Source: Shimia_B sp039815465
Lineage (GTDB): Bacteria > Pseudomonadota > Alphaproteobacteria > Rhodobacterales > Rhodobacteraceae
Length of the DNA: 64,000 nt
NCBI GenBank assembly: GCA_039815465.1
Contig: JBCBZG010000003.1
Coordinates: 1-64,000, forward strand
Direction of reading: 5' to 3'
Shown here: in pieces, positions 50,765-58,600 of the stretch
Numbering within the stretch: position 1 is the first letter of the stretch
How the letters are laid out: each line of letters opens with the position of its first letter
Made by a program: the position numbers and the translations under genes
The notes under the pieces: generated by a model
Database searches by the model: none
Told to the model about the DNA's origin: nothing
Seen by the model: the letters and a program-made list of their open reading frames with translations, nothing else

Positions 50765-51382
50765 CTAGGTCTGCTCGATATGGGTGTAGACGTCGTGCAT
50801 CAATTCTTCACTGCGCCCGGCGAGCGATTTGATCTCCTGCGCGATGACCATAAAGCCGCGACCGCTGTCACCGGCGCGTGCGGCCTCGATAGAGGCATTG
50901 ATGGCGATCATGCGGATCGAGCGGCCCAAGGCATCCACGCGCTTAACCGCATCGAGCGCGTCATAGCGTTCGGCGGCCACAGCCTCCTCATGGGCCTCGG
51001 TCAGCTCTTGGTACATTTTGTCGAGAAATCCGCTCACAGCGGGTTCAAGCACGTCAAAGCAAAACCCCGTATCCGTGGGTGCCATGCCCTTTGCCGCACG
51101 TTGCGAGAGCTCGCGCAGCGCTTGCTCTGCCTTGATACGCGCATCGGCGAGCGCGGGGGTGGGGCTATGCCCGAGAGCTGTCAGCCCGGCAGGGTAGGTG
51201 TCTGCGACCGTTGTCAGCGCTGCCGCGATCCGGTCGCGGGCAAGCCGGGCGTGCGCTTTGCTTGCAGCCACATCGCCCGTGTCCCCCAGAACCACTAAGG
51301 TCATCGCCGCGATGCGGCTAGGGCCGATACCGCGGAACGTCGTTGCGGCAAGAGCGGGCAGGTCGTGGAAAGCGTCCGACAT
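50765..51382 (-). CDS. short soluble methyl-accepting chemotaxis-like protein
   Basis: 205 residues with no signal peptide or membrane helix. The C-terminal 60 residues show the chemoreceptor signalling-tip pattern (RMIAINASIEAARAGDSGRG, then FMVIAQEIKSLAGRSEEL). The following descending helix of a full receptor is nearly absent; the protein ends 13 residues after this. The N-terminal half (residues 1-130) is helical and of unknown family. It may be a partial or minimal cytoplasmic receptor that forms an incomplete coiled coil or binds CheW-like partners. Confidence 0.7.
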   Translation of the reverse strand: MSDAFHDLPALAATTFRGIGPSRIAAMTLVVLGDTGDVAASKAHARLARDRIAAALTTVADTYPAGLTALGHSPTPALADARIKAEQALRELSQRAAKGMAPTDTGFCFDVLEPAVSGFLDKMYQELTEAHEEAVAAERYDALDAVKRVDALGRSIRMIAINASIEAARAGDSGRGFMVIAQEIKSLAGRSEELMHDVYTHIEQT

Positions 51383-51539
51383 AACGCGTTTGTGTCTGAA
51401 CGATGCTAAGAAAGTGTTTAGAAACCCAGGGGCTCTACGCGCATGGTCGCGACAAATGCGCCTGTGTGGTTCACGCTTGGTCGGGTGTCGCCACAGGCGC
51501 GGCGAGACCCACAGGTAGTTAGGTGCTGTAAGCGGTGCG

Positions 51540-52085
51540 CTACTTTGGAAGTGGCCCGATCATCATGATCATCTGGCGACCTTCCATCTTGGGCATGTTT
51601 TCGACTTTGCCATGCTCCTTGGTGTCGTCGGCCACGCGCAGCAGCAGGTCACGGCCAAGCTCCTGGTGGGCCATTTCGCGGCCGCGGAAGCGGAGCGTGA
51701 CCTTTACCTTGTCGCCGTTCTCAAGGAACTTGTAGACGTTGCGCATTTTGACGTCGTAGTCGTGCGTATCGGTGTTGGGGCGAAACTTCACCTCCTTCAC
51801 CTCGATGGTCTTTTGCTTCTTCCGCGCCTCTGATTCCCGCTTTTGCTGTTCGTATTTGAACTTGCCGAAATCCATGATCTTGGCGACCGGTGGATTTGCG
51901 TTGGGCGAGATTTCGACCAGGTCGAGCCCTGCGTCTTCGGCCAACATCATGGCGCGCGACGGCGTCACAACCCCGATATTATCCCCATTTTCGTCGATTA
52001 GTCGGACTTCCGACGCTCTGATCCTATCGTTTACGCGGGGGCCGGTGTCGCGCTGCGGTGGCGCGTTGTGGGGTCTGCGAGCTAT
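51540..52085 (-). CDS. infC: translation initiation factor IF-3
   Basis: 181 residues when the start is ATA at 52083-52085, preceded by AAGGA at 52094-52098 with 8-base spacing. The family start IARRPHNAPPQRDTGPRVND then follows. The next in-frame ATG is 63 bases further upstream and would add a non-conserved leader. PRVNDRIRASEVRLIDENGD is the N-domain, FGKFKYEQQKRESEARKKQK the linker and VKVTLRFRGREMAHQELG the C-domain. IF-3 checks start codons and splits ribosomes. A rare start codon is used for autoregulation in other infC genes and is inferred here too. Confidence 0.93.
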   Translation of the reverse strand: MARRPHNAPPQRDTGPRVNDRIRASEVRLIDENGDNIGVVTPSRAMMLAEDAGLDLVEISPNANPPVAKIMDFGKFKYEQQKRESEARKKQKTIEVKEVKFRPNTDTHDYDVKMRNVYKFLENGDKVKVTLRFRGREMAHQELGRDLLLRVADDTKEHGKVENMPKMEGRQMIMMIGPLPK

Positions 52086-52098
52086 GGTCTTTGTCCTT
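52083..52098 (-). promoter_or_regulatory. infC ribosome-binding site and ATA start codon
   Basis: Minus-strand AAGGA (52098-52094) lies 8 bases before ATA (52085-52083). No ATG, GTG or TTG in frame is close to the conserved first residues. IF-3 discriminates against such codons, so the start itself likely creates negative feedback. Confidence 0.75.
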
Positions 52099-52165
52099 CG
52101 ATGATGACAGGTGTTGGCCCAGTAAAATAACCGTCCAAGGCGCCGCATTCAAGGTGAATTGGAAA

Positions 52166-52209
52166 GGCGGGCTCGCTTTGGCCGATAAACTTGGCCAGTT
52201 TCGCCCGCC
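52166..52209 (-). promoter_or_regulatory. structured leader hairpin upstream of infC
   Basis: GGCGGGC (52166-52172) pairs with GCCCGCC (52203-52209), enclosing a second pair, TGGCC (52079+100) with GGCCA around a loop at 52184-52192. It sits about 80 bases before the infC start on the minus strand. It could be a 5-prime-UTR element or a terminator remnant of the upstream transcript. Confidence 0.4.
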
Positions 52210-52329
52210 AGCTTGCCTAGGGGGCCATCAACAGTGAAATTCCCCTCCCGCTCGCGGGAGTGAGCGCCCATCTGACCCATCAACGCGGGCGGCACCCATG
52301 TCGCGCCGCAGGTTCAGAAAGGATCCACT

Positions 52330-52836
52330 ATGCGCAATCTCGTTATCCTCGCCGTTCTCGCCATAGGGGCGGGCGGCGCGTACCTGTATTCCACAGGCGC
52401 CTTCGCGCCCGAAGAACCAGCGCCCGAACCCGTGGTCGTGGCCCCCGCGCCGGAACCAGAACCAACGCCTGAACCCGCGCCCGAGCCAGAGCCCGAGCTG
52501 ACCGCCGTGACCGACGCCGTCGAAGACGCGGTTGAGGACCTGCGTGCCGTGTCAGAAGAGGCCGCAGATGCCGTCGAAGGGGCGCTTGCTAACGTGACCG
52601 AGGACGCCGGTGCGCTGATCGAGACCGTCACCGCAGCGGCACAGGAAGCCGGCGGGCTCGATCAACTGCTTAACGCTGAAACCTTTGACTTCGATGCTGC
52701 TGCAGACATGGTCGCAAATTCCGACCTGGGCTTGGTGGCCAAAGCCGGGCTAAGCGCTGCGCTCGAACAGGCGAAAGAGTCCCCCGAACTGCTTGAGGCC
52801 GTCATCGCGCAACTGCGCGAGCAGCTTGGCAGCTAG
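52330..52836 (+). CDS. Pro/Glu/Ala-rich membrane-anchored protein, function unknown
   Basis: 168 residues. A hydrophobic N-terminus (MRNLVILAVLAIGAGGAYLY) is a signal or anchor. A low-complexity linker rich in Pro-Glu-Ala (about residues 30-60, repeats of PEPxPEP) follows, then acidic amphipathic helices (AVTDAVEDAVEDLRAVSEEA and onward). The end (GLDQLLNAETFDFDAAADM) is also helical. The architecture suggests an envelope protein with a flexible stalk and a helical head. No known family. The AAAGGATCC Shine-Dalgarno is acceptable. Confidence 0.7.
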   Translation: MRNLVILAVLAIGAGGAYLYSTGAFAPEEPAPEPVVVAPAPEPEPTPEPAPEPEPELTAVTDAVEDAVEDLRAVSEEAADAVEGALANVTEDAGALIETVTAAAQEAGGLDQLLNAETFDFDAAADMVANSDLGLVAKAGLSAALEQAKESPELLEAVIAQLREQLGS

Positions 52837-52875
52837 ACCACAAGAGACGTGGGCGCCCGACCTCTGGGCGCCCCG

Positions 52876-53694
52876 TTACCCGACGAATGCCTTTTCGACG
52901 ACGAAGTGTTTGGGATCGGAATTGGCGCCTTCTTCCAGGCCATAGCGCTCCAAAATCGCCTTGAGATCGAGGTTAAGCGCCATGGACCCGCAGATCATCG
53001 CGCGGTCCGTGTCGGCCGAAAGCCCGTCGATGCCAAGATCGGCAAACACGCTCCCATCCTCGAGCCGCGTCGTGATGCGCCCCATCTTTGGGCTCTGCTC
53101 CCGCGTGGTGGTGGGGTAATAGGTCAGCTTTGCAATGCTGTCCTCGCCCATGAGTTCGGCATAAAGCGGGTCACTGCGCAAGCTTTCCACGATCTCGCGG
53201 CTATAGGTCAGCTCTGCCACATCGCGGCAGGTGTGGGTCACGATCACCTGCTCGAACTTCTCGTAGGTCTCCGGGTCGCGCAAGAGCGATGCAAAGGGCG
53301 CAAAGCCCGTCCCCGTCGAAAACAGCCATAGCCGCTTGCCGGGCAAAAGCGCGTCGTGGACCAGCGTGCCCACAGGTTTGGGGCGCAAGATCACCTGATC
53401 GCCCGGCTGAAGGTGCTGGAGGCGGGAGGTCAGCGGCCCGTCCTGGACCTTGATCGAATAAAACTCCAACCCGTCATCCCAGGCGGGGGAGGCGATGGAA
53501 TAGGCGCGCAAAATCGGCTTCACGCGCCCGGTGGCCGGGTCTGGGTCGCCCATCAGACCGATCATCACAAACTCCCCCGAGCGAAAGCGCAGCGATGGCG
53601 GGCGTGTGACGCGAAAGCGGAACAGGCGGTCGGTGTAGTGATGCACCTCGGTGACGGTTTGGGCGTCGGGCAATACGGGGGCTTGGCTAGTCAC
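52876..53694 (-). CDS. fpr: ferredoxin-NADP+ reductase
   Basis: 272 residues from a GTG at 53694, exactly the length of the well-studied Rhodobacter FPR. A TTG at 53721 has no suitable ribosome-binding site and adds a non-conserved leader. Domains: FAD (VTRPPSLRFRSGEFVMIGLM, then RAYSIASPAWDDGLEFYSI) and NADP(H) (WLFSTGTGFAPFASLLRDPE). The C-terminus HFVVEKAFVG carries the extra tail that stacks on FAD in this subclass. It transfers electrons between NADPH and ferredoxin or flavodoxin in stress response and Fe-S or nitrogen metabolism. Confidence 0.95.
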   Translation of the reverse strand: MTSQAPVLPDAQTVTEVHHYTDRLFRFRVTRPPSLRFRSGEFVMIGLMGDPDPATGRVKPILRAYSIASPAWDDGLEFYSIKVQDGPLTSRLQHLQPGDQVILRPKPVGTLVHDALLPGKRLWLFSTGTGFAPFASLLRDPETYEKFEQVIVTHTCRDVAELTYSREIVESLRSDPLYAELMGEDSIAKLTYYPTTTREQSPKMGRITTRLEDGSVFADLGIDGLSADTDRAMICGSMALNLDLKAILERYGLEEGANSDPKHFVVEKAFVG

Positions 53695-53884
53695 GGGCGG
53701 CGGTCCCTGGGATCGTGTCAACTCCAGCTTACACTGGCGGCTCCCATGTCGCGCTTGCTATGATCTGTGTCAATGCGGGATGATTTCCCGCTCTGCTGCA
53801 CAATGGGTTGCGCTGGGGCGTGGTTGTTCCGTATCCGGGGCACATCGCAGAGTAATCTCCTTCTCCGCAGTAAGGGAGCCCGCC

Positions 53885-54352
53885 ATGAGCGTGCGTATCG
53901 ACGACCTCGACCGCCGGATTTTGACCGAGCTGCAAAAGGACGCGTCCCGTTCCCTCGATGAAATCGCAAAGATCGTAGGGTCGTCGAAGACCCCGGTCTG
54001 GAACCGGATCAAAAAGTTGCGAGAGGCGGGCATTGTCCGCAACCAAACCGTGGAACTCGATGCAGAGGCGCTGGGCTTTGAGGCGTGCTTTTTCGTGCTG
54101 ATCCGCACGTCAGAGCACGAGGCCGCCTGGCAAGAGGCGTTTTTGAAGGCGCTGCGCAGTCGTCCAGAGGTGCAGGAGGCGCACCGGCTCGCAGGCGATA
54201 TCGACTACATCCTGAAAGTGCGCGTGCGCAACGCTCGGGCCTATGACGTGTTCTACCAGGCGCTGATTTCGGAGGTAAAGGTGTTCAACGTCACCGCGCT
54301 CTTGAGCATGGAAGAGCTGAAATCGACAAATGCGCTGCCGCTTTTGCCATAG
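53885..54352 (+). CDS. Lrp/AsnC-family transcriptional regulator
   Basis: 155 residues from ATG 53885 after GGGAG. The N-terminal HTH is DLDRRILTELQKDASRSLDEIAKIVGSSKTPVWNRIKKL, and the C-terminal RAM (ACT-like) domain has VQEAHRLAGDIDYILKVRV. Lrp proteins sense amino acids and often control their catabolism or transport. It is divergent from fpr and convergent with the P450 gene; the regulated genes are not apparent. Confidence 0.9.
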   Translation: MSVRIDDLDRRILTELQKDASRSLDEIAKIVGSSKTPVWNRIKKLREAGIVRNQTVELDAEALGFEACFFVLIRTSEHEAAWQEAFLKALRSRPEVQEAHRLAGDIDYILKVRVRNARAYDVFYQALISEVKVFNVTALLSMEELKSTNALPLLP

Positions 54353-54390
54353 TTTCTTGTTTGGGACACTCAACGTAGTGAGCTACAGCG

Positions 54391-54437
54391 CCGCCCCGTG
54401 GGGGCGGAACGGCGCGGCCCGATGGTGCCCATCGGGC
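54391..54437. terminator. two tandem hairpins between convergent lrp and P450 genes
   Basis: CCGCCCC/GGGGCGG (54391-54407, GTG loop) and GCCCGATGG/CCATCGGGC (54417-54437, 3-base loop) are perfect. There are no T-runs, so they may act as bidirectional transcription or RNA-end barriers rather than classical terminators. Confidence 0.45.
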
Positions 54438-54485
54438 GAGGACCTTGCGGCTGCGTGGTAGGTTTTACGTGGATCGAGGCTGGCC

Positions 54486-55646
54486 CTAAGACTTAGAGAC
54501 CATCAGCGCCTCTAGCCCATGAAAATGGTAAGTGTTTCCAAAGCGCGGCGGTTTGCAGAGGCGCAGCCCCGGGTGCGCGTCCATCAACTTGCGCAGTCCA
54601 ATCAGGAGCTCAAGCCGCGCCAGCGGTGCGCCCACACAAAAATGGAGCCCCGCGCCAAAGGCCGAATGCGCCTGGACGGGCCGCGTCGGGTCAAAGCGGT
54701 GCGGGTCGGGCCAGACTGCGGGGTCACGGTTTGCCGCCCCCAACAGGCAGGCCACCTGGTCGCCGCGCTTCAGCGGCATCCCCGCGATCTCCGTGTCTTC
54801 ATAAACCCAGCGCGTAAAAAGATGGAGCGGCGGGTCATAGCGCATGATCTCCTCCACCAGCGGCTCATCCACGGACCGCACGCCTTCGCGCAACATGGCC
54901 GCCACACCATTGCCCATTGTGTGCACAGTCGCCTCGTGGCCTGCATTCAAAAGGAGGATGCAGGTCGAAATCAGCTCATCTGTCGTCAGCCGCTCGCCGT
55001 CTTCTTCGGCGGCAATCAGATGGGTGATCAGGTCGTCGGCGGGCGCGGCGCGCCGGTTCTCGACATAGCCACGCAGGAACGCCGCGAAGTCCCGGGCAGC
55101 GGCAGCGGCGGCGTCTTCCACCGCGCGGTCGCGGCCGGTTTGGTACATGGCCACCATGCTGTTGGACCACTGTAGCAGGTCGGGCGCCATCTCCTCCGGG
55201 ACGCCAAGGAGGCGGGCGATGATGCGCACGGGCAGGGGCTGCGCGTAGGCGGTCAAAAGGTCAAACGGCGCATCGGGTAACGCGGCGATAAGCTCATCGC
55301 ACAGCGCCTCGATCTCCGGGGCGAGGGCGCGAACCCGGCGCCCGGTAAAGGCGCGCAACACGAGGCTGCGCAACCGCGTGTGGCGCGGCGGTTCAAGCTC
55401 CAACATCGAATGGGCTTCGATGTCGTAGAAGGCGCGGGTGTGGTCCGCAATGAGGGCGGGGTCGAGCGGCACCCGGCCCATGGCGCGGCTCTTGAGTACC
55501 TGTTGCACAGCGCTGTGGCTCACAGCCGCGGCCATGCCGTAATCCGCCCACCAGACGATCTCCCCCAGGGACCGGGCGCGGTCATAGGCGGGGTAGGGGT
55601 CCTGCACAAAGGCGGGGTCGGCGGGGTCTTGGTCAAAGCGCTCCAT
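54486..55646 (-). CDS. cytochrome P450
   Basis: 386 residues from ATG 55646. Motifs: I-helix LNAGHEATVHTMG (AG-x-E-x-T), ExxR in EEIMRYDPPLHLF, and the heme loop FGAGLHFCVGAPLARLE with the Cys thiolate. The soluble bacterial class uses a ferredoxin and a ferredoxin reductase; fpr lies two genes away, but is not specific. The substrate is unknown. No ferredoxin gene is adjacent. Confidence 0.93.
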   Translation of the reverse strand: MERFDQDPADPAFVQDPYPAYDRARSLGEIVWWADYGMAAAVSHSAVQQVLKSRAMGRVPLDPALIADHTRAFYDIEAHSMLELEPPRHTRLRSLVLRAFTGRRVRALAPEIEALCDELIAALPDAPFDLLTAYAQPLPVRIIARLLGVPEEMAPDLLQWSNSMVAMYQTGRDRAVEDAAAAAARDFAAFLRGYVENRRAAPADDLITHLIAAEEDGERLTTDELISTCILLLNAGHEATVHTMGNGVAAMLREGVRSVDEPLVEEIMRYDPPLHLFTRWVYEDTEIAGMPLKRGDQVACLLGAANRDPAVWPDPHRFDPTRPVQAHSAFGAGLHFCVGAPLARLELLIGLRKLMDAHPGLRLCKPPRFGNTYHFHGLEALMVSKS

Positions 55647-55753
55647 GGAATTTGGTGTGGCGCAGCGCGGGGTGATGGGCAAGCCATCGCGCAAATCAGA
55701 CTAAAAAAGTCAAATACTGCCCGCGTGGGGCTTGACGCACGTGATTACATAGC

Positions 55754-55768
55754 TGAGTAAATATGTCA
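55754..55768. promoter_or_regulatory. candidate iron-responsive box (TGA-N9-TCA) for the ferric-iron binding protein
   Basis: TGA at 55754-55756, nine bases (GTAAATATG), then TCA at 55766-55768; 32 bases before the FbpA-like start. It matches the same TGA-N9-TCA layout as the site before the siderophore reductase at 21465. Independent recurrence at two iron genes in one window strengthens both. Confidence 0.6.
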
Positions 55769-55800
55769 GTTATACCGTGTCACTCAAACTGGAGCCTTCC

Positions 55801-56826
55801 ATGACAACGCTACGCGCCCGCCTTCTTGGGTCCGCCTTCATCTGCGCCTTGGCCGCCCCCGCCGCCTTCGCCGAAGGGGAACTGAACCTTTATTCCTCGC
55901 GCCACTACGACACAGACGAGCGGCTCTATTCCGACTTTACAGATATGACGGGCATCACCATCAACCGGCTCGATGGCAACGCGGACGAGCTCATTGCGCG
56001 GATGCAGGCCGAAGGCGCAAACTCCCCCGCTGACGTCTTTATGACCGTGGACACCGTGCGCTTGAGCCGTGCGAAGGACCTAGGGCTGCTGCAGTCGGTT
56101 GAGTCGGATGTGCTTGAGGCCTCCATCCCCGCGTTCCTGCAGGATGACGACAATCAGTGGTTCGGATTCTCGCAGCGCGCGCGCATCTTGTTCTATGACA
56201 AAGACGACGTGGCCAACCCGCCACAGACCTATCAGGACCTCGCAAAGCCGGAATATGCTGGCATGGTCTGCATCCGCTCCTCCTCCAACGTCTACACGCA
56301 AAACATCGTGGCCGCGTTGACGGCGCATTTGGGCCAAGAGGCGATCCAAGACTGGGCGACGGCCGTGGTAGGCAACTTCGCACGTGCGCCGCAGGGCGGT
56401 GACACCGACCAGCTGCGCGGCATCGCGTCGGGCGAGTGCGACATTGCGATGTCCAACACCTACTACTTTGCGCGTGCGATCCGCAAAGACGTCTCCGGTC
56501 TCGACGCAGACGCCAAAGCGGGTATCGGCTGGGTCTTCCCGAACCAGAACGACATCGGCGCGCATATGAACATCTCCGGCGGTGGTGTAGCGGCGAACGC
56601 GCCAAACAAAGACAACGCGGTGAAGTTTCTCGAATACCTCGCCTCCGAACAGGCGCAGCAGTATTTCTCCGCCGGTAACGACGAATACCCTGCGGTTCCG
56701 GGGGTTGGCCTTGCGCCATCCGTGGCCTCGCTCGGCTTTTTCCGGCCCGATGCAATCGAATTGTCGGACATCGCTGACAATATCGCAGCCGCTAATGAGA
56801 TACTGACAAACGCTGGCTGGGAATAA
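55801..56826 (+). CDS. fbpA: ferric-iron ABC transporter substrate-binding protein
   Basis: 341 residues from ATG 55801, with signal peptide 1-24 (PAAFAE). GELNLYSSRHYDTDERLYSDF is the N-terminal start of the FbpA/FutA family. The family pattern ARILFYDKDDV and SNTYYFARAIRKD contain the Tyr residues that bind Fe(III). The protein carries ferric iron in the periplasm. The matching permease is convergent downstream and not in the same operon. A strong terminator follows. Confidence 0.92.
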   Translation: MTTLRARLLGSAFICALAAPAAFAEGELNLYSSRHYDTDERLYSDFTDMTGITINRLDGNADELIARMQAEGANSPADVFMTVDTVRLSRAKDLGLLQSVESDVLEASIPAFLQDDDNQWFGFSQRARILFYDKDDVANPPQTYQDLAKPEYAGMVCIRSSSNVYTQNIVAALTAHLGQEAIQDWATAVVGNFARAPQGGDTDQLRGIASGECDIAMSNTYYFARAIRKDVSGLDADAKAGIGWVFPNQNDIGAHMNISGGGVAANAPNKDNAVKFLEYLASEQAQQYFSAGNDEYPAVPGVGLAPSVASLGFFRPDAIELSDIADNIAAANEILTNAGWE

Positions 56827-56844
56827 ACAGCACCACATCTTAGC

Positions 56845-56877
56845 AAAGGCCCCGGGCGCGCTGCCCTCGGGGCCTTT
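56845..56877 (+). terminator. terminator hairpin after fbpA
   Basis: AAAGGCCCCG (56845-56854) pairs with CGGGGCCTTT (56868-56877) across 13 bases, 18 bp behind the stop. The A-rich front and T-rich end make it usable in both directions; it would also end transcription arriving from the opposite side. Confidence 0.8.
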
Positions 56878-56898
56878 CGCATATCTGGTGCGCCGGCG

Positions 56899-56945
56899 CC
56901 GATTTCTTTCAAAGAAATCGGTCCGAAATCCGTTACGGATTTCGG
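56899..56945. repeat. double-palindrome repeat overlapping the permease stop
   Basis: Two perfect dyads lie side by side: CCGATTTCTTT/AAAGAAATCGG (56899-56921) and CCGAAATCCG/CGGATTTCGG (56923-56945), with GGCGCC at both outer edges. The second covers the last codons and stop of the iron permease gene. The shape matches small mobile palindromic repeats scattered between genes in Roseobacter-type genomes. Confidence 0.6.
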
Positions 56946-58600
56946 CGCCCTAAGTTCCGGCAAAGCACTATGACGGGCAGCAGTCCCACGGCGACAATAA
57001 CCAGGCTGGGGACTGCCGCCCCTTCTAACCGTTCGTCGGCGGCGAGGCGGTGGGCCTGCACCGCCAGGGTGTCATAGTTGAAAGGTCGCAGGATCAGCGT
57101 GGCGGGCAGCTCCTTCATCACGTCCACAAAGACGATGAGAAGCGCTGTCAGCATCGTAGGCCACAGGATAGGCAGGTGGATGCCGCGCACCACACGCCCC
57201 GGGGAACTGCCAAGCACGCGCGCGACCGCGTCGACTTGCGGGTTCAAGGTCGCCAAGCCGCCTTCGAACGTGTTAAGCGCCGCTGCCATAAAGCGCACGG
57301 CATAGGCTATGATCAACAGCCAGATCGACCCCGTAATCAAAAGCCCCGTGTCGATCCCAAAGCGGGCTTCCATCATGGCGTCGAGCCGGTTGTCGAAGGC
57401 CGCAAAAGGCACCATGAGCCCGACCGCGATCACGCCGCCCGGCACGGCGTAGCCGATGCGCGCAAAATGCCCCGCGGTCGCCGCGGTCCGGCTGGGGTAA
57501 AGCCGCCCCAGCGCGCCAATCATCACCGCAAAGCCCACGGTAAAGACCGCGCCAATCAACGCCAACACGACGGAGTTCCGCAAAAAGCGCAGGTAGCGGT
57601 CCGACAGCAACGTCTGCTCGCTCCCCCAAGCCATCTCGAACAGGACCCCCATGGGCAGCAGAAAGCCAAAGACCACCGGGACAGCACAGAACCCGAGCGC
57701 CCCCCACCGCGCGCGGCCTTTAAGCACCGTGGGCGCGTGCCGCTCTTGCCGTTTGCCTGCGCCGTGGTGCCTAGCGCCCCCGCGTTGGTAACGTTCCGCC
57801 AAGGCCAGCATCAGCGCAAAGGTCAACAGGCACAGGGCCAACTGGGCAGAGGCGCCGCGATCCGTAAAGCCCACCCAAGTGGTGTAGATCCCGGTCGCGA
57901 ATGTCTGAACGGCAAAATAGCTGACCGTGCCAAAGTCGGCGATCGTTTCCATCACCGCGAGGAGCACCCCTCCCATGATCGCCGGGCGCGCCAGCGGCAG
58001 CGCCGTCGAAAAGAACGCCCCCCAGGGCCCGCGCCCCAGCGACCGTGCCGCAAGGTAGGCAGTCGAGGATTGCTGTAGGAACGCCGCTCGCGCCAGCAGA
58101 TAGACATACGGGTAAAGCACCAGCGTCAGCATCGCCGCCGCCCCGCCGAGCGACCTGATCTCAGGGAACCAATAGTCGCGCGGCCCCCAACCCGTCAGGT
58201 CCCGCAACGCGGTTTGCACAATGCCCGGATGGTCGAGCAGATCGGTATAGGCATAGGCCAACACATAGGCCGGAAAGGCAAAGGGAAGCGCCAGCGCCAC
58301 CTCCATCACCCGGCTGCCCGGAAAGCGCGTCATGGTGACGAGCCAGGCACTGCCGGTCCCGATCACAGCTGTGCCCACGCCCACAAGCACAACGAGGAGC
58401 AGCGTCGTACCCGTATACTGCCAAAGCACCGTATCCGCGAGTTGCCGCAGGGTGCTGAGGTCTTGCATCGCTGCGGCGATAACGACCGCCGTGATGGGAA
58501 TGAGGCAGAGCCCCGCACCGATCAGCGCCCCCACCCGCAGCATGCGCCCGGAGGAGCGGCGCGCGACTGGCCGCGCCGATACGTCCGGGCTTGCGGTCAC
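56933..58600 (-). CDS. fbpB: ferric-iron ABC transporter permease (fused double-domain)
   Basis: 555 residues from GTG 58600, overlapping the tpiA stop. About 12 helices fall into two halves of the BPD permease type. Each has an EAA-like loop: AARSLGRGPWGAFFSTALPLARPAI and AVARVLGSSPGRVVRGIHLPIL. This tandem form is typical of Fbp/Afu iron permeases. It carries Fe(III) from FbpA into the cytoplasm. The C-terminal codons lie inside a palindromic repeat. No ATPase gene is nearby. Confidence 0.9.
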   Translation of the reverse strand: MTASPDVSARPVARRSSGRMLRVGALIGAGLCLIPITAVVIAAAMQDLSTLRQLADTVLWQYTGTTLLLVVLVGVGTAVIGTGSAWLVTMTRFPGSRVMEVALALPFAFPAYVLAYAYTDLLDHPGIVQTALRDLTGWGPRDYWFPEIRSLGGAAAMLTLVLYPYVYLLARAAFLQQSSTAYLAARSLGRGPWGAFFSTALPLARPAIMGGVLLAVMETIADFGTVSYFAVQTFATGIYTTWVGFTDRGASAQLALCLLTFALMLALAERYQRGGARHHGAGKRQERHAPTVLKGRARWGALGFCAVPVVFGFLLPMGVLFEMAWGSEQTLLSDRYLRFLRNSVVLALIGAVFTVGFAVMIGALGRLYPSRTAATAGHFARIGYAVPGGVIAVGLMVPFAAFDNRLDAMMEARFGIDTGLLITGSIWLLIIAYAVRFMAAALNTFEGGLATLNPQVDAVARVLGSSPGRVVRGIHLPILWPTMLTALLIVFVDVMKELPATLILRPFNYDTLAVQAHRLAADERLEGAAVPSLVIVAVGLLPVIVLCRNLGRRNP

